Source of the DNA: Pseudisothecium myosuroides
Taxonomy: Eukaryota > Streptophyta > Bryopsida > Hypnales > Lembophyllaceae
Assembly (NCBI GenBank): GCA_951799445.1
Contig: OX637295.1
Location: 17,856,001-17,920,000 of the forward strand
Direction of reading: 5' to 3'
DNA: 64,000 nucleotides
Shown here: positions 34,559 to 46,123 of the stretch, piece after piece
Layout: every line of letters begins with the position of its first letter
How positions within the stretch are numbered: the first letter of the stretch is position 1
Notes under the pieces: generated by a model
Databases searched by the model: none
What the model was told of the DNA's origin: nothing
What the model saw: only the letters and a program-made list of their open reading frames with translations
Program-made: the position numbers and the translations under genes

Positions 34559-36010
34559 CCCGGGTACGTAACCAGCTCCGACTGTGAGCGTCTGTGTGCT
34601 CGATGTGTTTCATCCACGAGCAGATCGTAACCACATGGTATCATCCACAAAGGTGACCGTTATATGATTTTTCATCCACGAAGGCAACCATTACATGAGT
34701 TTTCATCTGCTTACAGAGTTGGTTACGTCCTGTAACCCTTCTCGCCGCCTCTCGGCGACTCGAAGGTTACCTAGTCCATATTATATGGCCTTGATTATAA
34801 TCACTTATAATGCATTTTAGTCCAATTTCAAGGGATACAATTTGTTTTAATGTAGAAAATTCTTGTAGCCCTTTTAACAAGGAATCCAAAAACATAATAA
34901 TATATACAAAATGATTTTTTCTTAAGGACAATAATAGCATTAAAAATTTAATTATATGAGTTTTTTTAATACATGTAGCATGGGAGGGTGATTGCATGAA
35001 ACACTTGTACTATTTTCTGTCACACGTCTCGTGCTGATTAGTTTTTTGGCCATAATTCTTGAGTTTTGACTCCAAATGATTCAAAATTCATAGGCAAGGT
35101 ACTGATGACTACTATACACCTTGTCTATTTTTTTAGAATTTTTTAAAAATGTTTTACTATTTAATAATAGCCCCCGATATTATGTCACAAATGCCAATTT
35201 GGAGGTTTTTAGTACTATTTAGTACCCATAAAAACGAATTTGGAGCTGAAATTTGGTAGAGATGGTCTTCTAGTAGACTTGTAGCTATTGTACAAAGGAA
35301 TTCTAAAAATACTTAATTTTGTGTGGTGTAGAAGTCCACAAATTGAGTCCCTTTCTACTAGTATTTTGAAGCAAGTAAAAAATTATTTTGGTGGTTTTTT
35401 TGGTGAATGACCATCTCCATAGAGTTGCCACAAATGTCCAATTTTTATTTTTTTTATTTAACTTTTTTCTTATTTTCTACTAATTAAAACATCAAAGTAT
35501 GTATTTTCTTAAGATTTGGCACTTTTCTAGTTCTCCTACTTAGAGAATTTTTTAATGAATTTCCTTTGGTGGTTACCTTCATCTTAAAGGTGCATACATT
35601 GGCCATATTTTTTAATTTTTTAAAAAATGGTTTTCTAATTTTAAAGTACTCCAGAAAAAATCATGAGTACTATTGCAAAACGCAACAAATAGTACAGGTG
35701 TTTCGTGCAATCACCCAGGACAAGCTATCCAACTTTTTGAGCTTTTTAATAAAAAATTAATTTTAATTGGAGAGAACTTTTTGTAAAGAATTTTTAAAAC
35801 TATGCACAAGTGTTTCAATCCTTCATATATATTGTGATTTTTTTCCTCATATGTATGCAATTCAACATTTTCTACATTTAATTCTCTTTTAATTTGGTCT
35901 TCACCCAACTTTTTGGTCTTTTTAATTTGATATAATTTTTACAAAAGTTGTCCTTTGAGCCGTTTTAATGCTGATGACCCTTGCGTATAATACATGAGTT
36001 GCATACCCGG
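34559..36010. mobile_element. 1.45-kb element with ~8-bp target duplication (hAT-like)
   Basis: The left end CCCGGGTACGTAAC and the inverted right end GTTGCATACCCGG are flanked by GGACCTGA (34551-34558) and GGACGTAA (36011-36018). Unit A has the single empty site GGACCTAA at about 13014. Subterminal TTTCATCCAC motifs repeat near the left end. Another element (34986-35716) is nested inside. No transposase is visible. Confidence 0.75.
34986..35716. mobile_element. GGGTGATTGCATGAA element, copy 2, nested
   Basis: The left end GGGTGATTGCATGAAACAC and the inverted right end GTTTCGTGCAATCACCC pair further inward through TTGTACTATTT and AAATAGTACAG. It is nested in the 34559-36010 element. The flanks here are not TTAA. 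Confidence 0.7.
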
Positions 36011-36787
36011 GGACGTAACTGTGGAAAATGGCGTTTTTTTTACAACATTGAGAAGCTGGAAGATGCTAGTGTTGTAAGAGTTCATTTACACTCCATCAGT
36101 ATTTCTTACAAATGTTTCTGAGAATCCAACTCCTGTCATGAAGCCAGTCTTTGCAAGATTGAATATAACTAGTCTGTCTGCAAATCGTTTCACTTGCAGA
36201 GAATGAGAAGGACGTTCTATGGCTATTTAGCTTGGTGGTGTACTGATTCTTTGTACTTGTCTTCCTTGTGATCCCGGTTGACAGTGAACATAGGTGAATC
36301 AACCCTGTAACCTCGTGGAGGACCAAAAGTGTCCGACATACGCCTTTCAGGGTTCTTGTAGAAACAAAACATGCACATCTTCATGTAGTAATTGATCCTC
36401 CCATCCTTTCAGGGTAAACTAGCCTGAGCTTTGAGGGGATCCTACTGTATATATGCAGATTTTCCTTGCCAGTAAAAGACACAAGAATTCAACAAACAGG
36501 AATCTTCATTATTTACAAAGTAAATAGGTTTGCTCTTGTGTCTCTAGAGAGCTACAATTGGAAAGAAACCGAATTAAGGCCAAATAGCAAAGAAACAGAC
36601 ATGGTCTCATAGATATATGACGTGCATCTTCTTACTACTCATATTGACTTCAGTATCCACTTTGCAGAAAAACTTTGTTGTGGCATGTGCGAAGCTTCAA
36701 CCTCCCAAGTCCTGCTTTCATTGATTCCCCCTCCATTTGTTGCCTTCGCACAACGACGGTGCATTTCGTTTGCTTCTTAGACACCAC

Positions 36788-39713
36788 TCAAGCGCCCTGC
36801 AGCTTAACCCCATTTTGAGGCGGTGAAGTTGCGGTGATCATGAATACATGACAAACCTCGGGCTTCGAGATCTCCCCAACGTCCCTCTCGATTGCACAAC
36901 AGACAGCCACCGTGGTAATCACAGAGGATATGGCTTGCGAAAATCCTGTTCCCAGTCCTATCATTATTATAGGAAAGCATAACAAGGCGATGAAAAATTT
37001 CTTCAGGAAAAAAGCGTTTGAAAAATACTCCAGCACTCCATAAACCTGCAACGGAAACAATCAACAACTTCAACATTACAATCTCAACAGATTTAGCCAC
37101 ATCCGCATTACAGTGGTTGCAGCGTCGACAGGGTAGAAGATCATTCTGAAAATAGAGGCCAAAATTTTCGGGAAATCATTTCCTCAAAAAAAGTTATACA
37201 AGGGATCTTTCAGCATATTTCTACATTGTTTTAGCTTCTGTTGAAAATAAATATTCAGGAGTGAATTTTTTTTTTTCCCTTCAGTTATGATAACAAGTAC
37301 TAAAGCTAGCTTACTATACTGCTAGTTAGAATTCTCAGCCCCCAACAATCACAAAAAACATCCTTGCTTCTGAAAATGGAAACCAATGTCTACTTGACAA
37401 TCTGGCCAACACAGATTTGACCAGATTTGCACAGGTTCTAATGAACATGGAATGGATCAACTTACAACAAGTGTTTGAAGAAGAGTACACGTGAAGTGCA
37501 GCCCCAAACGCGCATGAAGTACCAAGTAATGGAAATTAATCCTGGCTGTGGAAGCTGGTGAATTCTGTAGCAAGAGATAGTGTGACTCCTTTGAAGACTC
37601 CCAAAAGCTCATCCCCGAGATGCTTGCAAAGGTGGAGGCCAATTGAGGAGAACACTCTGGAAATTGAGACATTTGTGAAACGCATCTCTGGAGGATGTTG
37701 GGCATCTTCCCTTGGTGGTTGCTCTTTAATACTCGGTCACTTATCTTCTTTAAGGGGCTCACCAATGCAACAACAAGTGTGGTGACAATTGTGCCCAAAT
37801 TGCATGCTGATCCAAATGATGGCCCATACACATTCCTGTCATCACAACTAGGTTAGAAAACATGATAGAGGTGTACTTTGGCCACTAAACCCGTTGGGTG
37901 TCAAAAGAGAATTCCAAATTTCTCTTAGCTTGCATATTTTGAATACCGTACTGTATGGATAAACTATTATATTTCAAAATGTTGAATTTCTGTTTGCCCA
38001 AAATCACTTGTAGCCTATCACAAAGAGAGATAGAACATTTTAGGCAAGAATTTTACAAGGCGACCTTGGTCTAAGAAACAAGTTGTAGTTAAGTGTACTT
38101 ACTTCTACCAAACCATAAGCTCATATCTATTTATTTTTAACCCCTTAGTGCTCCGACATTCCAATTCTAAACGATGAACAAAGAGGATCCAAGGATTTTT
38201 TTGGCCACAAACCTTCTCATTCATCCAAAACCAATGCTTTTAAAAGACCACACTTTCTATATGATGAATTTGTTGAAACTAAGGTAAAGATATAAGCAAA
38301 GATTTGCAAAACTTCAAATAAGGATTCAAGCGCTAAGGGGTTAACAGACAAAGACAAAGTTCTCATGCACTAAATCTTACCTCAGTGAGCGTTTGATGTT
38401 GCCGATGGCAGATGAGCCTGTGGGAGCAAAGTACCAGAGCGAGACAGTGCCGCTCACTACCAAATGTTGAAGAACCATTGACACCGTGAGCACCCAAAAA
38501 GCCGTGAAGCCTGCAATACCGAAACCCACACATTGAGATAACCATTTACCAATGACCCAAACCAACTATTCATTGATGAACAGTCTCTCCAAATTTCACT
38601 ACATGGAAGCCCTCACTCACTCAATTGTTATAATCTGATACGAGAACTAGTGCAAATTAGATCTATGACTTTCTTGAGCAGTAGGATCAACCAAACTATT
38701 CAAAAGTACTGTACAAGACCCAAAACAGAAAACATAGCCTCCCAAACCTGAACCAAAAGAAAGGAAGGTTTCAAAGCCAAGAGTAACTTACTTGCAAAAG
38801 TCATGTAAGCATAGACCCATCCCGGACGCTCTGCCCGGCAGCAAGGACTTCCAGTGGCAAGCTCACATCCCTTAAGCGGATCATTCACAACATCAAAATC
38901 CGGGACTATCTCACCAACATTGAACGCATACCACATAAACGTAAAAATGGGGCCATTCACCACCACCATCGCCCCCATCAACAACAACGGATTCACAACC
39001 AGAAGCACGAAATGCTCCTTCCAAAACGCCGTCGCCATTCTCAGCACCTCAACTGCGTTCTCCACAGCGCTTCCCGTCCAATTCTGCCAAAGCGAATAAG
39101 CAGACAAAGCCGACAAACCCGGAAGGTACAACGCGAAAGATATGTGCGTACTCACGGGCACCGTTGCGCAGACTTCGGAGTACCAGAAGCACAAGAGACC
39201 AAAACCGAGGAACCACAAGAGACCTAAACCGAGGAAGAGGAGGGAAATGAAGGGCGCAGAAAGGAGAAACAAGGGGCGTGTGTAACGACGCAGGAGGGAG
39301 ACGAGCAAGAGGCTGAGTGGGATTGTCAATGCTAAAGCAGAGAGGGAGGCGATGGCTGCAAGTGTGACAAATGCAAAATCAGAATCGGGATCAGAATTGG
39401 GATCCGAATCAGAAGCCTTCGGAGTCTGTTGTTGTGCGATTTCGCATTTGTTGGTGGTGGGATTGTAGTTTGAAAGGCGAAGCTTGGTGTCCATGTTGAG
39501 GGTGTCTGTGTGAGTGGAGGCGATGATGCCGAGTGTGAAGGTGGTGAGGATGGCTGTGAGGAAGAGGAAGGTGAAGGTAGAGTCACGGTAGGGTCTTTTG
39601 GATCCTGTGAGGAAGGGGGTTTGGTGGGGCGAGGTTTCTTGTTTCAGCTTGCTGGAGATTTGGGTTTGGTCGTGTAACAGCGGCTCCTGGGATTCGACAT
39701 TGGTGGACTCCAT
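36788..39713 (-). CDS. Choline-transporter-like (CTL/SLC44) membrane protein, copy B
   Basis: Exons 38792-39713, 38381-38510, 37466-37835 and 36788-37045 are exactly the same lengths (922, 130, 370 and 258 nt) and phases as copy A, again giving 559 residues. The start MESTNVESQEPLL, the NPLLLMGAMVVVNGP stretch, the SGTVSLWYFAP motif and the C-terminal AVCCAIERDVGEISKPE are all kept. Substitutions against copy A are scattered and mostly conservative. In the part of exon 1 around 39160-39240 (VCATVPVSTH against VCAPGRVSTH) they are slightly denser. With no frame damage in either copy, both are probably under constraint. Role and location are as for copy A: multi-pass membrane protein, probably choline/lipid related, substrate inferred. 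Intron 2 holds a 200-bp TTAA element. Confidence 0.85.
38141..38340. mobile_element. 200-bp TTAA-flanked MITE in CTL B intron
   Basis: CCCCTTAGTGCTC at the left and the inverted CGCTAAGGGG at the right lie between TTAA at 38137-38140 and 38341-38344. It is a smaller relative in structure (CCCC(T)TA-start, TTAA target) of the 914-933-bp family. A decayed copy sits at the same place in CTL A. Confidence 0.75.
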
Positions 39714-40581
39714 GGTGGTGATTGGGCGTCCTAAATAGAGTTGGAACTCACCGTTAAAAATACAATGGACTGGAAACTTGCTTCCATTCAGCTAGGAGGT
39801 TTGAAAGCCTTGTGTAGCGATATTGTACCAGGTCACCAAGCATTATAGCTACCTTTCTTAGAAAGAAATGACCAACAAGGAATCTCTTCACAAGCAAAGC
39901 TCGCTCCCAAGGCATGCGCGCGCCTCAAGGAAAAGAATTCATTAGCTTCATCTGTAGCAAACCCCAGGCAAACTCAAGCTACCGACAGCTGTCCACGGAG
40001 GTGATGAAACCATGCACAGACTTCACTAAGGTGTGCGCTGAATTCAATATTGTATTTAATCGGACTAATTGAGCTCTAGGCTTCAATTACAAGACGTGAC
40101 AATCGAAGCATTTTACATTACGGGTGCTCAAAGCCGCTCCAGAATTCCATACTGCACACCGAGTGCACAGAGAGCGCACAGAGAGCGCACAGAGAGCTAG
40201 AATGGGCCCTGAAAACAAAACAACTCACAACAGAAGTAGGTGGCGCAAGTTGAACTGAAACCCATACCTTGCAATTATTATGCACAAGATCGATCCCTGA
40301 TCTGCAATTCAACCTGTCCGTTCAAGTCACCCTTGGTTCGCGCAGTTGCTCCCCACCTTCAAATCCACCAACTGTTCTGTTTTCGTGTAAGCTCGTATCG
40401 CCGCAAAAGTTCGAAGGATTTGTCGAGTTCCAAAAACACGCACACAAATCTGAACACTACAGTACCGGTGTTGCATCTAGACCAGTGAGTTATCGGGTTT
40501 TCATTTGAGGTTGAATCGGTCTGTCGGTCCGACGATTATTTAATGATTTTGAGTTCCGTGGTCCGATCGATCGACCACTGC
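39714..40581. promoter_or_regulatory. CTL B upstream region / 5' UTR
   Basis: It is collinear with the region upstream of CTL A (17129-17970) at high identity, including CTCGCTCCCAAG and the ATCGATCCCTGATCTGCAA blocks. That supports its being the shared promoter and leader of the minus-strand CTL genes. No conserved open frame is seen. A short GAGAGCGCACA repeat is expanded here (about 40165-40195). Confidence 0.4.
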
Positions 40582-40911
40582 ACGTGAGTGGTTGAACTGA
40601 AGAGAAACTCATACCGGGGAGAACTCTTTACTAAATAAAACGCCCGAGGGCTTTGAGAGAGGACTAAAAAGACGCCAAAGGCGAGACTGAGCGAAACCAG
40701 AACCAGAGGGGCGATGACAAAAAAAAGGAGCCCACCAGAGGCAAGGATGAACCAAAGGAAGCAAACAGCAGGAACCCCCACTGCAAGGATGATCAATAAT
40801 GGCGGAGGAGAAAGGAGCGCGAGGGGGGGGGCCAGGGCTGAGCCGATGAGACGAAAGTGAGAAGCAGGAGGGACCCCAAGGAGGCAAGGATGAGTGAGTG
40901 GTTGAACTGAA
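40582..40911 (-). other. Inserted gene-like fragment between 19-bp direct repeats
   Basis: GTGAGTGGTTGAACTGAAG occurs on both sides (about 40583-40601 and 40892-40910). Unit A has one copy and no insert. On the minus strand the insert has an open hydrophobic frame (from about 40796 down to 40610, starting MIILAVGVPAVCFLWF) with two likely membrane segments, and it is much GC-richer than its surroundings. It looks like a captured exon of an unrelated membrane protein. The donor gene is not in the window. Confidence 0.5.
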
Positions 40912-41054
40912 GCAAGTCAAGTAAGTTGCTTGCTGAGAGACTTGTGTACAACGCAAATTTCAACGCATGCGGGAACGGAGTTGAAGACGAGAGTCACAAG
41001 ACGAGAGTCACAATGTACTGAAAAGAGGCAAAATGAGGTTTTGCCATTAATTAA

Positions 41055-41623
41055 CCTGGAGCGCTCCAACATCCATTTTCTGGACGATGAACAGATTCAG
41101 ATCCTTGTTTCTGTCTCATTCCTGCTTGGATGAAAGTCATCCTAATTTTTGGTGATACTTTATCAAGTTGTTGTCCTATCCATCGGTTGGATTGGGTGTT
41201 ACTAGAACATATACATTTCTAAAATTAGAAATGTGGAAGTGTGTCAAGTGGTCAATTTGCATTGACTTCAGTTCAAAACTAGATGTGCAAAAATGAGGTC
41301 AAAGATGTAAAGGTCACAAAAATTTCAAAAAATCACCATATGAAGAGAACCTTATTTCAAATCCATTCCAACAAGTTTTACTCAAAAAATGATAATATTT
41401 TACTTGTAATTGAATTTAGAAGGAATTCTGAAATTTTCTTTTCAAAATTTATAGAAAAAAGATTGGTGATAGCATTAGTAGATCTAACCGTACGGATAGA
41501 ATTTAAAAATCAAAATCTACAGCTTTTATTTGTATACCAATTCCAAAATATTCTTCCAAATTGTAGTTTATAATGGTTTTTCTCAAATCGTCAATTTTGG
41601 AGATGAATCCAGACGCTCCAGGG
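41055..41623. mobile_element. TTAA-flanked element with CCTGGAGCG termini (569 bp)
   Basis: The left end CCTGGAGCGCTCC and the inverted right end GACGCTCCAGGG lie between TTAA at 41051-41054 and 41624-41627. The interior is AT-rich with no transposase. Unit A lacks this region. Confidence 0.65.
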
Positions 41624-41627
41624 TTAA

Positions 41628-41893
41628 CAACCCCCCTCCCTCCTAAAAAATGAGTGCCATTGATTTTTTAGAAAAAAAAATTACAAACCACCCCCACAAT
41701 TGTTGATCTCAAAAAAACTCTGATACGCATATGCAAACACGCATACTATATGCTGATACGGATACTGATATATATATGTACATACGTATATAGATATGTA
41801 TGTATTGGGATATGTACTTGGGAAAACCAGATATCCCATATTGATTGTGAGTACTTGATTCTGAAAATTACAAAGAAGGGAGGAGGGGGGTTG
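41628..41893. mobile_element. TTAA-flanked element with CAACCCCCC termini (266 bp)
   Basis: The left end CAACCCCCCTCCCTCC and the inverted right end GGAGGAGGGGGGTTG are bounded by TTAA at 41624-41627 and 41894-41897. The left TTAA is shared with the neighbouring element. Inside is a tract of GATA/CATA-like repeats (41721-41812) similar in flavour to 45655-45795. Confidence 0.65.
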
Positions 41894-42240
41894 TTAATTA
41901 CAATTTGAAAAAAAAATAATTTAAAATGTTTTTTGAATTGATTGGGGGGTTGAATAAGAATAAAATTAATTAATGAGCTCATTGTGACAGTTTAACAATG
42001 AGCTCAAAAGAGACACTTGTGTCTCAGTAATGCACAGTAGTATACTTCTCCAAACCGCCGATGTCCTAACATTTTTATAACCAGGCAATGGTACTCTCAT
42101 GCTGGGAAGGTATTATCGATATGCTTTGCTAGATACTTGGGAGGGACTTATCAATTAATTTAAATATGGGTGTTTGTTGAGGAGCCATATAAGGCTTGGT
42201 TCAGACTAGCGACCAGACGAAGAGCGACCGGTGGCACCGC

Positions 42241-42387
42241 GGCCAATGTTTTGTCCCCAAAATGCCCTTCTACATTGTCAAGTTGTTGTTAGTGCTGGCA
42301 TGTGCTTCCTTAGTGGATTCAAACTACTGGCTAGCCTGGTTTCTTGCTATGATTTCCCTTCAACTCCCACCTTCTCGGATCTTTTAG
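42241..42387 (+). other. Possible short secreted-peptide ORF (unit B only)
   Basis: An ATG at 42262 opens about 41 codons with a signal-peptide-like start (MPFYIVKLLLVLACASL). It lies about 75 bp downstream of a CATATAAG box. The unit A counterpart (18340 onward) is frameshifted and stops after about 16 codons. A lack of conservation argues against a real gene. Confidence 0.2.
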
Positions 42388-42449
42388 TGAGTTTTAAATA
42401 GCAAAAGTACCTCGTAAGAAGAACATTGCAACAAAACAAACGGAAACAC

Positions 42450-43190
42450 TGCGACAAAGTAGGAGCGTTTTGTCCACCAACAAAGTTTAGAGCCACCTCA
42501 CGGGCAAGACCCAAAACTTCTCTATCTTATCTACTAAGGTGGCTAGATTAGTGAAGTGACATGGTAGCTTTAACGAGAGTTTAAAGAAGTGGATAAACTA
42601 GAAGGTTTGCACATTGCACTAGATAAGGGTTCAATTTTTGCCAATGAACTTTAAAATCAGTACGTCCATCCACTCGTCTAAACCGGGCCCAAGACAATTT
42701 TGTTCAGCGGAGGTGTCTAATTTTCAAGGATGCAAAAAGGGACCCTTGCTTCATTAGTAAACAATGTTATTGTGGCTGTCAGCTGAGTGAAGGTTGAGAA
42801 AGCCTATTTTGCTATTTTTAAGTCTATCGATCCCTATTGATACATAATTTGCTATAATGAGAAAGGATTTGCCAAATTTTTAGCGCAAACTAGGATGAAA
42901 TTGGGAAAATATTGCTCCAAGAAACCTTATATTTTCTATAGGCCTGGATGAGGTCAGTTTTTGGCAAAAAATCACCAAAAAAAAATACATTGGTCACTAC
43001 CCCTAGAAAGATGTCAATCTATGACCAAGGTTTAAATATAATCTAATTTTTTAGATTAGTAGGTTTATTCTTCATTTCTACAGTGATATAAAAAGTCATC
43101 CATTGGCCTTTTCTTGTTGTAGCTTGCAGTGGCCTAATTAATAGGGCTAGAGTGGGATGCACAAAAAAATCAAAAAAATTCATTGATTCA
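42450..43190. other. Spacer, nothing identified
   Basis: AT-rich, with no gene, terminal repeats or RNA gene recognised on either strand. Confidence 0.5.
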
Positions 43191-43203
43191 CTTCTATTTG
43201 TAT

Positions 43204-43353
43204 GGGCAATTTCGTTAAAATGGCGGTATTCCAAGTGCCACTTTGACAGTGTGCCATTTTCACCATCTAGGATTGGTATAGATTTCAGAACGGCCGTTCT
43301 GAACTGTTTTCATGTCATTTTAAAAAAATATCACCATTTTAGCGAAATTGCCC
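43204..43353. mobile_element. 150-bp hAT-type MITE, copy 1, exact 8-bp duplication
   Basis: It begins GGGCAATTTCGTTAAAATGG and ends CCATTTTAGCGAAATTGCCC, a near-perfect inverted repeat. The flanks ATTTGTAT at 43196-43203 and 43354-43361 are identical, as expected for a hAT-class insertion. A second copy is at 53663-53861. Confidence 0.85.
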
Positions 43354-43520
43354 ATTTGTATATTAGAATCTCGCAATAATTTAAGGATATAAGGTAGGGA
43401 CACCCCAAAGTGCCAGGTGCCTAAGAGAGTCACTTGATCAAATGCTTTCAATATGTACATCTCCTAAATCAATATTTTCAGTTTGTATCTATTATTGAAG
43501 AAATAATTGAAGAATCATCT

Positions 43521-43765
43521 CATTAGATGTTTTCCAGCCCCTTTGGAGAGCTCTGAGTTCCCCAGAGTTCCCAGCCTGTAAAACAAGCCAAAACTGCACT
43601 GCAGCCACTTTAGTTTTAGGAAAAAAAATTGTTTTTCATTTTAAGAATTTTCATTTTTAAAAAAAAAATAAAAAAATCCAACAGCGGCATTCTTTAAGGC
43701 CTGGGGGAACAGAGCCGGGAACAGGCCTAAAACGGCCCTCCAACCCCCCCGAATCTCATCTAATG
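43521..43765. mobile_element. CATTAG-terminated MITE, copy 2
   Basis: CATTAGATGTTTTCCAGCCC at the left and the inverted right end CTCATCTAATG. The interior GAGTTCCCCAGAGTTCCC and GGGAACAG blocks match the element at 19724-19993. Confidence 0.5.
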
Positions 43766-43770
43766 ACTTC

Positions 43771-43900
43771 TTAACCCTAAAGGACCATGACTATGTTTTC
43801 TAAAAAAAGGTAGTCAAAACTGCCATCTTTAGGGAATGGACAAAAAAGGAAGAGAAACTCTTTATTCTGGAGAATGTAACCGTAGGATCATGTTCAGGAC
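43771..43900. mobile_element. Truncated left end of the CCCCTAAAGG TTAA family
   Basis: TTAACCCTAAAGGACCATG is followed by CAAAACTGCCAT and later AACCGTAGGATC, in the same order as in the three full copies. I cannot place a convincing right end. Confidence 0.5.
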
Positions 43901-46120
43901 TTTGAGAGAGGTGTGTGGCAGTGTTTTGTTTTTTTCATTCTGACAGTGCACCATGCAAGAAATGGAGGATGTTCCCTCCAGATATAGACCACTATGCCTG
44001 TGCCACGACATTGGAGTCTGGCCTCATGAGGCCTAAAAAAAACCCTGGTGTGTGGTAAAAAAATCAGAGTATTTGAGATGAATCAGAGGGAGATATTGAC
44101 AAGAGAAGAAGAGGAAAAAGTTTTTTTTCCTACTTGCCTACAACTTGTTATTGTATTTGACTAGTTGTACCCGGGAAAAAGTACTCAACCGAAAGTTGAG
44201 CTTTTTTTTCCCCTTGTAGGACAGCATGTTAGCTATATGTGGGCCAAGTTTAAAAGGAATTGCAATATATTTACATATAGAAAAAAATTCCGCAATGGAA
44301 GATGCTGCCAAAAGTCCCATATATATTAGGCAATATTGTGAATATTATGTACACTTCAAAAAGTGGAATTATCAAAATCCGAACTGTGAGAAGTAGGAGG
44401 TGTCATTTCTATACAACATGGTAAAATAAAAATAAAAATAAGAAATAATTTTGAACGTCAAAAATAAAAAAAACAGGGCGAGGTCCAGAATTCAGGTAGG
44501 GCTATTTGAAAATAAGGGGTTGGCCACTCACTGGCTGGGTCCCTTCCCTGAAGCCTTCCGGTTAATATTTTTCATATAACAATACATATATAAAAAGTTC
44601 AAATTTATTTTTTAATAATTCAGAATATTAAAATAAAATTTATATGATTTTCAAAAATAATTTCTTTATAAAAATCATAGTAACTACAAATATGATTGTA
44701 TAAAATTTCTATTACAAAATAAAAATAAAAATATTATAAAATAGTACAAAAATGGAAATGATAATAATTGATTTCATGTTATAATTAATATATTCCTTAA
44801 GCTCATACTAAGAGAAATTTGATAGAAAAGTTTAAAAGTTTTGTATTTTAAGCTTTTAAGATGCAACCTTCAAGGTGATAAAAACTACGATTTTAACCAT
44901 TTGAAATAAAATAAAATAAAATAAAATAAAAAGTTTATTAGAGCTACATTTTCTAATTCAAGTTAAAAACATTTAAAATCAAGAATTATGTGAAATTTAG
45001 GTTTGACTTTACAATGCCTCTAAAGCAAGTTTGACCTTTAAAGGTTAGGGGCTGATTACAAGGGATGATCTTTTGGAGGGCTTGCACCCCTCAAAATCTT
45101 TTTCATTAACACTTCAATGGCAAAAAAAATTTAGAATTTTTGCATATTCTTGCTTATATGTATATACAAATATACATTGTACACAATGATCATGGTTAGC
45201 ATTTCTTACCAAATATTTAATAAATTTGGAAATCAAAGCTCAAAAAATGTTAAAAAAAGAGTTTATTTTCCAAGATTCTTTTTTTTTCTATACAACAAAA
45301 ATTGAAAAAATATATTTGTTTAAATTTTGGCATTTATATTGAAGTTATTTTTTGTTGGTCCTAGCTACTAGTACAATATAGTACTTATCTCAATTTCATC
45401 AAATTGATCATAAAGAAAGGTTGTTTTTGAAGCATTATTTGGGATGAATAAAAAGTTATTTGGACAAAACACTGATCCAAAACCCTCACTTGTAAGACAT
45501 AATGACTTAGAAGTCCCCAACACTTTGATGCAAAAATCAATAAATGATTTTCATATTCACCCTGTAACTATCCATATATCTTCCATAAAAAAATAAATTT
45601 AGCCCTAAATTAGATCCCTTCATAAATATTTTTCTTCCCCCCAATATATGATAATACATTGATATAGATATGCATATAGGCACAAACACAAGTATGGCAT
45701 ATGAATATGGGATATAAATATGAATAGTGTACATAAATATTGGCATAAGGATGCCAATATGACATATGGATATCATTTACAATACATACACATATAGCCA
45801 ATTATGGATACGGCATTTTAGTCACACATCCGATATCAATTGTTATTATATATACATTCAGAAAAAATACATAGTCAAGAGTAACAAAAAATGAATATGA
45901 AATGTTTTCATTTCTAATTGGGAACAATAAATAATAAATAAAATACTTTTTAAAATTTGGGGGGATTGGGGCTAGGGATTTGGTATCTTTTTTGTGCAAC
46001 TATTCTCTCATAACCCCTAAAGTTCCAAAAGTCTCCTTTGGAGATTCTTAAAGGTTTACATAGAAATATGTGATTTCAATTTTTGGCAAGATTTAAAAAA
46101 AAATTCAAGATAGGAAAACT
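43901..46120. other. AT-rich spacer with microsatellites
   Basis: It contains an (AAAAT)n tract at about 44908-44934 and GATAT/CATAT-type degenerate repeats at 45655-45795. A partial CCCCTAAAG end sits at about 46012. No gene is seen. Confidence 0.5.
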
Positions 46121-46123
46121 GAT

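Noticed and set aside
41746..41982. Open frame with Ile/Tyr/His repeats (also at 45537-45801)
   Set aside because: Produced by GATA/CATA simple repeats; no start context or conservation.
44535..44560. Right end of the truncated 43771 TTAA element (CCTTCCGGTTAA)
   Set aside because: The match to the family terminus is too weak and the expected subterminal sequence is absent.
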